DNA from: Dyella japonica A8
GTDB taxonomy: Bacteria; Pseudomonadota; Gammaproteobacteria; Xanthomonadales; Rhodanobacteraceae
Assembly: GCF_000725385.1 (NCBI RefSeq)
Contig: NZ_CP008884.1
Coordinates: 3,410,001 to 3,474,000, forward strand
Reading direction: 5' to 3'
Length of the DNA: 64,000 bases
Of the stretch, positions 39,360 through 46,805 are shown piece by piece (the first letter of the stretch is position 1; each line of letters begins with the position of its first letter). The position numbers were made by a program, and so were the translations under genes. The notes below the pieces were generated by a model. The model ran no database searches, had not been told where the DNA came from, and was given only the letters and a program-made list of their open reading frames with translations.

Positions 39360-40546
39360 CCCGATACCTGTCGGTCAGCAAGGCCCATATCCGCCGCAGC
39401 CAGCGACGCCTCGACTTCGCGCAACACGTCGTCCACCCGGTGATCCCACGTCTGGTCGGCCACGGCGGCCATGCGCTCGGCGGCTCCCTTGCCGGGACCG
39501 TCCGCGATCGCCTGGTCGAGGCCGGCGAGAAAATCCTCGCGGCCATCCGCGATACGCACCAGCGACGCGAAGCGTGCGATCTCCGGGTTGCTCACGGCCA
39601 CAATGGGTTTTCCCGTGGCAAGGTACTCGCGGAGCTTCAGCGGATTGGCGTTCTCCACCTGCCGGTTGCGCCGGTAGGGAATGATGGCGACGTCAAATGC
39701 CTTTGCCCACGCCGGCAGGCTGGCGTACGATTGCGCACCAACAAGCACCACGTTCGGCAACGCATCCAGCGCGGGCACCTTGATCGCCGCATAGCCCACG
39801 AGCAGGAAGGTCCACCCGGGCCGCGCGCTGGCCAGCCAGGCGATCAGCTCCACGTCGATCCATTCATGGATCGAGCCGAAATAGCCCACCACGGGGCCGC
39901 TGAAACCGCCCACCAGTGCCGGCGCCCGGGTCGCCGGGTCGGATGCCAGGGCGAACAGCGTCGCGTCCACGCCATGCGGCGAAAAGCGCGTCTGCGGGTT
40001 CTGCGCCTGCTTGCTTGCCAGCAACGCGGGCGGAGCGACGAATACGATGTCCGCTGCCTTGGTAAGCGCCAGGTCGCTGGCGGCAATCACCTGCGCATCC
40101 ACACCCGGGTGCGCCGCATAGTCGTCGATGCAGTAGTAGACACAGAAGCTTTCGCCCAGCCGCCGTGCCAGGAACCCCGGATGCGGGGTCACGAACCACG
40201 AAATGCGCTGTCGCGAGCCAAGCACGCGCATGGCACGCCGCAGCGCCCACTGGCTGAACAGGCGATTGAACAAGGGCACACCCGGCACGCGGCGGAACGG
40301 CAACTGCGGCACCGTGCAATGCCAGAGCTGCGCACCCAGCTGCTTCGGTGCGCGAAACGCCTCGCGCAGCTTGCGCCATGCACGATGCAGGTCGCGTCCA
40401 CTGGCCTGCGGCGCGCGCATGCCCGGGGAATCGACATAGAGCACGGGCATGCGCTCCGCCAGGCGCTGCGCGACGTGATGGCTGCTCGTGCGGTTCTCGG
40501 CGAACCAGTCGTTGCCGAAGTAGACGACACCGTACTGCTCTAGCAT
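39356..40546 (-). CDS. GT4-like glycosyltransferase
   Basis: A 396-residue GT-B protein. The N-terminus 'YGVVYFGNDWFAENRTSSHH' and the central 'CVYYCIDDYAAHPGV' are features of a GT4-like group that transfers sugars in EPS and teichuronic pathways; the donor half shows 'VVGYFGSIHEWIDVELIAWL', 'NVVLVGAQSYASLPAWAKAF', 'VAIIPYRRNRQVENANPLKL' and 'REYLATGKPIVAV'. The acceptor and sugar are unknown. It is the first gene of a two-gene minus-strand operon with the fused oxidoreductase, and is divergent from the deacetylase at 40952. Confidence 0.85.
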   Translation of the reverse strand: MLEQYGVVYFGNDWFAENRTSSHHVAQRLAERMPVLYVDSPGMRAPQASGRDLHRAWRKLREAFRAPKQLGAQLWHCTVPQLPFRRVPGVPLFNRLFSQWALRRAMRVLGSRQRISWFVTPHPGFLARRLGESFCVYYCIDDYAAHPGVDAQVIAASDLALTKAADIVFVAPPALLASKQAQNPQTRFSPHGVDATLFALASDPATRAPALVGGFSGPVVGYFGSIHEWIDVELIAWLASARPGWTFLLVGYAAIKVPALDALPNVVLVGAQSYASLPAWAKAFDVAIIPYRRNRQVENANPLKLREYLATGKPIVAVSNPEIARFASLVRIADGREDFLAGLDQAIADGPGKGAAERMAAVADQTWDHRVDDVLREVEASLAAADMGLADRQVSG

Positions 40547-40951
40547 GCCCCCTCCGGTGCGCGGGACAGATGCGCGATCAGCATGGTCCGTCCCCTGTGC
40601 GGTTGATCGAGAGAGGCCGGTGCCGGCCCGTGAAACAGACGACAGCGTGCTGGCGCCCTTCGGACGCCCGCCGTCAACGTCATGAGCCTAGCCCAACGCC
40701 CACGGTGCTCCCATCCGTCGAATTGCCAAGGGAAGGCCCGAAAACCCGCTGTTTCCACCCATTGGTGGTGAGAAAACGCGGCCTGCGCGCGACTCATCGG
40801 CCGTTCGTCATAGCCTGTCGGTGGCATGCGGCATTGACTATGCGCCCGATGGATATCGGGGCCGCTTGGCGACACAGTGGACACCAAGGGAGCGGCGCGT
40901 TTTGCGCCATCACGACCGCCCGCCCACACCCTTTCCGTGCGCTCCGTCGCC
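40547..40951. other. Divergent promoter region, no gene seen
   Basis: 405 bases between divergent EPS genes. Open frames on both strands here are not protein-like. It should hold two promoters, but I could not identify convincing elements. The deacetylase frame runs back to 40877, so up to 75 bases could be coding. Confidence 0.45.
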
Positions 40952-41584
40952 ATGACACTACGGCCGAAAAAGATGCAACTACTGCGCTGCCTGCCGCGAG
41001 GAGTGGTATCCACGAGCGCGTCACGCGCCGAAAAAGCGTTGTACCTGACCTTCGACGACGGCCCGCACCCTGACCACACGCCAGCCCTGCTCGAGCTGTT
41101 GCGCGAGTATGGTGTCAAGGCGACATTTTTCCTGATCGGCCGCGAGGCGGAGCGCTACCCACAGCTAGTGGAACGCATCGTTGAAGAAGGTCATCGGCTC
41201 GGCAACCACTCGTACAGCCATCCGATGTTCGACGCGCTTACGCATACCGAACAATGGGTGGAGGTGGAGCGCACCGACGAGGTGCTGTCCAGTTTCGACG
41301 GCCGCCGTTATCACGTGTTCCGGCCGCCACGCGGTGTGTTTTCGCTGTTGCTGACGCTGCGCTTCGCGTTCACCCGGCGCCAGCTCACGTACTGGTCGTA
41401 CGACACGCTGGATTACCAGGAACGCGAACCGCATGAACTGGTCGCGCGCCTGCGCAACCAGCCGCCCCGCGCCGGCGACGTGATGCTGATGCACGACGAC
41501 AGCGACTGTTCACGACGAATGCTTGAGCTGCTGCTTCCCGAGTGGAAGCAGCATGGCTTCACGTTTCGTGCGTTGCCGGCCTGA
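40952..41584 (+). CDS. Polysaccharide deacetylase (CE4), short form
   Basis: A 210-residue protein consisting of little more than a NodB domain. All motifs are intact: 'LTFDDGPHPDHT' (Asp35 catalytic, Asp36 metal), 'GNHSYSHP' (His86, His90), 'FRPPRG', 'WSYDTLDY' and 'GDVMLMHDD'. It is probably a cytoplasmic or peripheral deacetylase acting on an N-acetylhexosamine of the EPS or its precursor. The ATG at 40952 is preferred; an earlier in-frame start at 40877 adds 25 residues without conserved features or a signal peptide. It begins a four-gene plus-strand run with tight spacing. Confidence 0.87.
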   Translation: MTLRPKKMQLLRCLPRGVVSTSASRAEKALYLTFDDGPHPDHTPALLELLREYGVKATFFLIGREAERYPQLVERIVEEGHRLGNHSYSHPMFDALTHTEQWVEVERTDEVLSSFDGRRYHVFRPPRGVFSLLLTLRFAFTRRQLTYWSYDTLDYQEREPHELVARLRNQPPRAGDVMLMHDDSDCSRRMLELLLPEWKQHGFTFRALPA

Positions 41585-41650
41585 GCCACCCGCGGCGCAC
41601 CACGCGGCCTGTGACGCCAAGGCGTCGCGGCCGCCCACAGGGGACATGTG

Positions 41651-42892
41651 ATGAACCAAGTCATTGTCATCGCCTTGCTGGTAGCCGCCGCCCTGCTGGC
41701 ACTACTGTGCGCCGTCGCATGGATGGCCATCCGCTCGCGCAACATGCAGGTGTGGCTGGGCAGCTATCTCCGGCAGCCCCCGCGCCCGGTGGTCGACGGA
41801 CCGACCCATGTCATGTTCTGCTTCGTGGACCACTACGAACCCGCATGGGGTCGCGTGGACCTGGAGACCCAGCGGCGCCGCGTGGACCGCTGGCACAAGG
41901 ATTACCCTGCCATGGCCTCGCGCCACCGCGATGCCGACGGTCGACCGCCGCAGCACACCTTCTTCTATCCGGAGGAGGAATACCTGCCGGAGCACCTGGA
42001 CAAGATCGCCGGCCTCTGCGCCGATGGCTACGGCGAGATCGAGATCCACCTGCACCACGACAACGACACGCCGGAGAACTTCTGCGCCACCATCTCGCGC
42101 TTCAACGAACTGCTGCATGCGCGGCACGGGGCGCTGTCGCGCGATCGCCACACCGGCCAGCTTCGCTTCGGCTTCATCCACGGTAACTGGTCGCTGGACA
42201 ATTCGCGCGCCGACGGTCGCTGGTGCGGGCTGAACAACGAGCTGATCCTGCTGCGCGAACTCGGCTGCTACGCGGACTTCACCCTGCCCTCCGCCCCCAG
42301 CGAAACGCAGACGCGCACCATCAATGCGATCTACTACGCCACCGACGATCCTTGCCATCCGAAATCGCACAACACCGGCACGCCGGTGCGGGTCGATGGC
42401 ACGCCCACGGGCGACCTGATGATCGTGCAGGGCCCCCTGGGGCTGGACTGGAAGCGCAGGCGCCATGGCGTCATGCCGCGCATCGAGAACTCGGACGTGC
42501 GCCACAGCAGCCCGCCCACACCGGAGCGCGTCGACGCGTGGGTGCGCGCCGGCATCCACGTCCAAGGCCGGCCGGACTGGATCTTCATCAAGATCCACAC
42601 CCACGGCACGCAGGAACGCGACATGGACACCCTGCTCGGCGACCCCATGCATGCCATGCACGACCATCTCGAAAAGACCTACAACGACGGCCGGCGGCAC
42701 ATGCTGCACTACGTCACCGCACGCGAGATGTACAACATCATCAAGGCGGCGGAAGCAGGCATGGAAGGCAACCCGGCACGCTACCGCGACTTTGAGCTGC
42801 CACCACCGCCCGGCGTTACCAAATGGACAGCCCAGCTGGCGGCCGCCGACCTGCGTGAGCCCGAGGTCGCCGGCAATCCAGGCGTGGAGTGA
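41651..42892 (+). CDS. Membrane-anchored protein, possible deacetylase-like fold
   Basis: A 413-residue protein of a family I do not recognise by name. A single N-terminal helix (residues 4-27) anchors a large domain with metal-site-like clusters: Asp60-His61 in 'FCFVDHYEP', 'HTFFYPEEEY', His133/His135/His136 in 'EIEIHLHHDND', 'RFGFIHGNWSLDNS', 'ADFTLPSAPSE' and 'WIFIKIHTHGTQ'. The order of Asp/His clusters along what looks like an alternating beta/alpha barrel recalls CE4 and related hydrolases, but without the exact NodB motifs. The start at 41651 follows AGGGGAC; its stop touches the methyltransferase start (TGATG). Its position beside a true deacetylase suggests work on the same glycan. 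Confidence 0.75.
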   Translation: MNQVIVIALLVAAALLALLCAVAWMAIRSRNMQVWLGSYLRQPPRPVVDGPTHVMFCFVDHYEPAWGRVDLETQRRRVDRWHKDYPAMASRHRDADGRPPQHTFFYPEEEYLPEHLDKIAGLCADGYGEIEIHLHHDNDTPENFCATISRFNELLHARHGALSRDRHTGQLRFGFIHGNWSLDNSRADGRWCGLNNELILLRELGCYADFTLPSAPSETQTRTINAIYYATDDPCHPKSHNTGTPVRVDGTPTGDLMIVQGPLGLDWKRRRHGVMPRIENSDVRHSSPPTPERVDAWVRAGIHVQGRPDWIFIKIHTHGTQERDMDTLLGDPMHAMHDHLEKTYNDGRRHMLHYVTAREMYNIIKAAEAGMEGNPARYRDFELPPPPGVTKWTAQLAAADLREPEVAGNPGVE

Positions 42893-43842
42893 TGACGATG
42901 CACTGGCGAGCCAAAGGCGTGTTGCAGAAGTTGCTGGGCAGTGTTCCCGGAGGGGAGCAGGCGCACTACCTTCTGCAGCGGCGCTTCGGAGGCTTGCGCG
43001 GCTTCACGCGTGAGTTCGAGATCAAGATGGATGACTGGCGCCTCATGGCCGGCCATCTGCGCGATGCCGGCCTGCCCATTGCTGGCGCGCGCCTGTTCGA
43101 GATCGGCAGCGGCTGGTACCCCACCTTCCCGTTCGCCTGCTACCTCGGTGGCGCCAAGCAGGTCATCACGGTGGACCTTACGCGCCATATCAAGTGGGAT
43201 CTGGTGCTCAGCTGCGCGGAGCAGCTTGCCCACCACACGGCGCTGATCGCCGAAGCCACCGGCGCGCCGGAGCACGATGTGCTTCAACGTCAGCGAGAGC
43301 TGGCCGGGCGCCTGCGACAAGGTGATGACGTCGGCACGGCCACGCAAGGCGTGGTGGTCTACCAGGCGCCGTCGGACGCCTCGCATACCACGCTTCCCGC
43401 CCATGAACTTGACTGCGTCTTCTCCAACAGCGTACTCGAACACGTGCTTCCCGACGCCGTGGACGCCATCTTTCGCGAGGCGATGCGCATCCTCGTTCCC
43501 GGCGGCATCATGTTCCACTCGGTCAATTGCGGTGATCACTACGCCTACGTCGACCACTCGATCAACCAGCTCAACTACCTCAAGTATTCCGATCGCCAAT
43601 GGCGCCATTGGGACAACGCGTTCCTCTACCAGAACCGCCTGCGCGCCTACGAGTTCGTGGACCGCGCCGTCGCCGCCGGCTTCGACATCGTGCTGAACAC
43701 CGAATGTCCCCGTGAAACGCGTCTGGCCCAACTGGCCGCGATGCACGTGCACCCGCAGTTCGCCCACATTCCACCCGAGCGCCTGTGCGTGACTTCCATC
43801 GATTTCATCGGACGCACGCACGTGTCCGGAGCCCAGCCATGA
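42892..43842 (+). CDS. Class I SAM-dependent methyltransferase
   Basis: A 316-residue methyltransferase. Motif I is 'LFEIGSGWYPTFPF', followed by the acidic end of strand two in 'VITVDLTRHI'; motif IV/V is 'LDCVFSNSVLEHVLPDAVD' and 'MRILVPGGIMFHSVN'. An insertion of about 60 residues rich in Gln/Arg lies between motifs II and IV. It probably O-methylates a sugar of the EPS, or a part of the lipid-linked unit, in the cytoplasm. The ATG at 42892 shares its A with the preceding TGA; the stop overlaps the next gene (ATGA), so the run is translationally coupled. Acceptor unknown. Confidence 0.85.
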   Translation: MTMHWRAKGVLQKLLGSVPGGEQAHYLLQRRFGGLRGFTREFEIKMDDWRLMAGHLRDAGLPIAGARLFEIGSGWYPTFPFACYLGGAKQVITVDLTRHIKWDLVLSCAEQLAHHTALIAEATGAPEHDVLQRQRELAGRLRQGDDVGTATQGVVVYQAPSDASHTTLPAHELDCVFSNSVLEHVLPDAVDAIFREAMRILVPGGIMFHSVNCGDHYAYVDHSINQLNYLKYSDRQWRHWDNAFLYQNRLRAYEFVDRAVAAGFDIVLNTECPRETRLAQLAAMHVHPQFAHIPPERLCVTSIDFIGRTHVSGAQP

Positions 43843-44591
43843 ACGGCGCCCTGGTCAGCGTGGTGATGCCGGCGTTCAACGCGGCGAAGTACCTGCGGGG
43901 CGCCGTGGGATCGGTGCTTTCGCAGACCTGGCCATCGTGGGAGCTGATCATCGTCGATGACTGCTCCACCGACGACACCCCCCACCTGCTCGATGCCCTG
44001 GCCGCCGCCGACGAACGCATCCGCGTCATTCACGCCGACCAGAACGGCGGCGTCGCCACCGCCCGCAACACTGCCATCGCCGCCGCCCGCGGCAGCCATA
44101 TCGCCTTCCTCGACAGTGACGACGGCTGGCATCCGCGCAAGCTGGAATGGCAGCTGGAACACATGGAGGAAACCCACGCACGAGTCTGCTACACCGCCTA
44201 CGACCGCGTCACCGAAGACGGCCACCTGCTTTCCCGCGTTCGCCCGCCGGCTTGTGTCGACTATGCCCAGATGCTGCGCAGCAACCACATCGGCAACCTC
44301 ACCGGCCTCTACGACCGCAGCCTCGGCGATGCCACCTTCCCCCACGTCGGCCACGAAGACTACGTGTTCTGGCTGGAAATGGTCCGCCGCGCCGGCCACG
44401 CCACCTGCGTCCCCGGCAACCAGCCACTTGCCTATTACTGCGTGCGCGAAGGTTCGGTCTCGGCGGACAAATGGCGCGCCGCCTGCTGGCAATGGCGCAT
44501 CTACCGCGACATCGCACGCCTGAGCTGGCTGTCGTCGTCACAGCACATGTGCCATTACGCGTGGCAGGCGATGAGGAAGCGGATGGTGTGA
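43839..44591 (+). CDS. Glycosyltransferase family 2
   Basis: A 250-residue GT-A enzyme without membrane helices. It shows 'VSVVMPAFNAAKYLRGAVGS', 'SWELIIVDDCSTDDT', 'ARNTAIAAARGSHIAFLDSD' (DxD metal site) and 'GHEDYVFWLEMVRRAGH' (catalytic acid region). It is short compared with dimodular relatives but complete for a single-domain EPS transferase. The start at 43839 lies in an ATGA overlap with the methyltransferase stop; 18 residues of upstream open frame belong to that gene's shadow. It is the last gene of the plus-strand module and is followed by repeat copy B. Confidence 0.9.
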   Translation: MNGALVSVVMPAFNAAKYLRGAVGSVLSQTWPSWELIIVDDCSTDDTPHLLDALAAADERIRVIHADQNGGVATARNTAIAAARGSHIAFLDSDDGWHPRKLEWQLEHMEETHARVCYTAYDRVTEDGHLLSRVRPPACVDYAQMLRSNHIGNLTGLYDRSLGDATFPHVGHEDYVFWLEMVRRAGHATCVPGNQPLAYYCVREGSVSADKWRAACWQWRIYRDIARLSWLSSSQHMCHYAWQAMRKRMV

Positions 44592-44643
44592 ATAGAGGAA
44601 GCGGAAAGACACCATGCCACCCAACCTACCTCATCGCTGACTG

Positions 44644-45100
44644 CTTTAAGTCCTCTTGGCATCGATGCGTTGCGGTGTAGCTTCAGTGTGTAGGCGCGGC
44701 GCCTGTCGCAATCCGGGCTCCGGAACCATCAGGCTTGTATCCAACGCCATGCAGAGCACCTCGCCGTATCGGCGCCTTGCGGTGTAGCCGCACCGTTCAA
44801 TAAGGAGATCGTGCGGTGCCGGTTACCGAAACCTTCAAGGCTCATATCCCACACGACGCTACCGGAGCCTCTTAGGCCATTTTCTTTGGGTTACTTTCGA
44901 CGCGAAGCTAGTCCCCGTGGGATCTTTTGGGCCAGCAAAAGAAAAGTGACTCGGCCTCCGGCAGGAGGTCGAAACGCCCGCCGCGTAGGCGGCACCCCGT
45001 TGGGAGCATGGCAACCGAAGGGCCAGGGCCGAGAGCAAAGTCACTGGATCCCTGCCTTCGCAGGGATGACGGCTCTTATGAGGCCGCGAGGCTAGGTTGG
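44644..45100. repeat. Composite intergenic repeat, copy B
   Basis: A second copy of the mosaic seen at 36535-37041, in the same orientation. It starts with CTTTAAGTCCTC and ends with GGCTAGGTTGG. Compared with copy A, the GGGTTACTTT block is interrupted by a 27-base insert (CGACGCGAAGCTAGTCC and following, about 44899-44925) whose core CGCGAAGCTAGTCCC also occurs at about 37072. One hairpin lies at 45045-45072. Both copies follow the 3' end of a plus-strand glycosyltransferase gene. Confidence 0.8.
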
Positions 45101-45106
45101 CTTTTC

Positions 45107-45172
45107 ACTCCAATCCTCACTCCAATCCTCACTCCAATCATCTCTCCAACCCTCTCCTCAACCCTCTCCCCA
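45107..45172. repeat. Short tandem repeat and CT-rich tract
   Basis: About three copies of the 12-base unit ACTCCAATCCTC, degrading into a CT-rich stretch ending CCCTCTCCCC. The latter pairs with the AGGGAGAG just after it (45176-45184), giving a hairpin between convergent transcripts that may act as a terminator. Confidence 0.7.
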
Positions 45173-45213
45173 AAAAGGGAGAGAAAGCAGATCTCTCAAA
45201 ACGCGCTGCCCCC

Positions 45214-46761
45214 TCAGGGCGCCATCCTTTGCACCGGCCCCTGCAACACCCCCAACACCCGCTTCGCCACCCTTCCCAAAGGCCCCAGCTTGTCCGTAAT
45301 CATGCCCATGAGCCGGCAGTCCTCCTCACTCCAATAGCGCACGAAGAAACTCGCCGGCAAAAACACCGCCGTAAACACCACTCCACCCGTCACAAACGCC
45401 AGATGCCCCGGCGTCACCTCTGCCACCAGCCAACCGGCGCCCGTCGCCACCAGCCCCACCACGAACAACCTTGCCATCAACGCTACCGGCAAACCCGCGC
45501 TCGCCACGCGCCGGATGTAGATCGTGCAGATCACCAGTTCGGCCAGTCGCGTGCCGGCGTAGCAAAGCACCGCACCGAGCAGGCCAAAGTGGGGAATGAG
45601 GCTGAAACCAAGGATCAGGTTGATGACCAGCGCCGAACCTGAAATGCGCAACCGGTCGCCCTGGCGGTCCGTCACCACCTGGAATGCCGCGATGCTGTTG
45701 GTCATCAGCAACAGGCCCGCCAGCACCAGGGTGACCTCGATAGCGGGAATCGCAGCCACGTATTTGTTGCCATACATCAGCGTCACCAGGCTGGGCGTGG
45801 TGACAAAGCCGAGCCCGGCGATCATCAGGCCGGTGGCCCAGTAGAACCGCGTGGCCTCCGACAACACCCGCGTGGCCTGCGCCTGCCCGCTCTGCCCGAA
45901 CGCCCGCGCCATGTAGGGCAGCAAGGTGGAGGTCAAACCCACGGAGAACAGCTCCACCGCGCCGCGCGTCAACGTGCCGGCGATGGCGAAGAAGCCCACG
46001 GCGGTGGAATTGGCGTAGGTGTTGAGCAGGAACACCTCCACCGTATTGCTCTTCAACGCCAGCAGCAGGATGAGCACGGCCGTGAGCCGCAGGTGGCGGG
46101 TCAGCCGCCGAGACATCTCGGGCGGCACTTCGCCTGGGCCGAAGGGCTGGCAATAGCGGCGATAGGCCATGCGATTGATCAGGTTCAACGTGAGACATGA
46201 AATGGTGAAGATGCCCACGAAGGCCATCAGCCCTGCATGCAACACCGAGGCAATCACCACCAGCGCCAGCATGATCACGCCGGAGATCACGGTGGCGATC
46301 GATACCGGCTCGAACTTTTCCTGCCCCTTGGAAATGGCCACCCACAGGCTGTAGTTCGACTTGGCCACCACACCGATGGCGACCAGCACGGTGATGGGCA
46401 GCATGACACTTCCCCACTCCTGCGGCCGGATGATCGCCACGCCCAGGAAGAACAAGGCAATCACGACGGCGCAACTCCACGCCTGGTTGCGCGCCAACCG
46501 GAAGGAAATGTGCGAAGCCACGTCCGGCGAACCGGCGCCATAGGCCTCCGCGATGAATTTGGTCGACGACGTGGTCAGCGCGTGGTTGCTGCATGTCATC
46601 AGCCAGCCGCACAGCCACACGGTGAATGCGTAGCGGCCGAAATCCGCCGGACCCAGCGCGCGCGCTATCCATACGCTGATGAACAGGCCCAGCGCGTACT
46701 CCACATAGGTGGAGGCCGACACCAGCGCCATGCTTCGCAATGCTGCCATCCGACGATTCAT
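45214..46761 (-). CDS. wzx: Wzx-like polysaccharide flippase
   Basis: A 515-residue MATE/MOP-superfamily protein with twelve to fourteen hydrophobic helices, the plan of lipid-linked oligosaccharide flippases. It opens 'ALVSASTYVEYALGLFISVW' and has 'RALGPADFGRYAFTVWLCGW', the early signature of polysaccharide biosynthesis export proteins. It should move undecaprenyl-linked repeats across the inner membrane for polymerisation by the Wzy-like protein encoded at 31.5 kb. The ATG at 46761 (MNRRMAALRSMAL) is chosen because the open frame upstream is antisense shadow. It is the last gene of the long minus-strand export operon, 44 bases after its neighbour. Confidence 0.88.
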   Translation of the reverse strand: MNRRMAALRSMALVSASTYVEYALGLFISVWIARALGPADFGRYAFTVWLCGWLMTCSNHALTTSSTKFIAEAYGAGSPDVASHISFRLARNQAWSCAVVIALFFLGVAIIRPQEWGSVMLPITVLVAIGVVAKSNYSLWVAISKGQEKFEPVSIATVISGVIMLALVVIASVLHAGLMAFVGIFTISCLTLNLINRMAYRRYCQPFGPGEVPPEMSRRLTRHLRLTAVLILLLALKSNTVEVFLLNTYANSTAVGFFAIAGTLTRGAVELFSVGLTSTLLPYMARAFGQSGQAQATRVLSEATRFYWATGLMIAGLGFVTTPSLVTLMYGNKYVAAIPAIEVTLVLAGLLLMTNSIAAFQVVTDRQGDRLRISGSALVINLILGFSLIPHFGLLGAVLCYAGTRLAELVICTIYIRRVASAGLPVALMARLFVVGLVATGAGWLVAEVTPGHLAFVTGGVVFTAVFLPASFFVRYWSEEDCRLMGMITDKLGPLGRVAKRVLGVLQGPVQRMAP

Positions 46762-46805
46762 CAACACCTTCCCCTGTCCACGTCTGCCCCAATCGTCGGA
46801 ATCCG

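Noticed and set aside
40540..41118. A 192-codon minus-strand frame overlapping the deacetylase start
   Set aside because: Half of it is antisense to the conserved NodB motifs and the rest is not protein-like.
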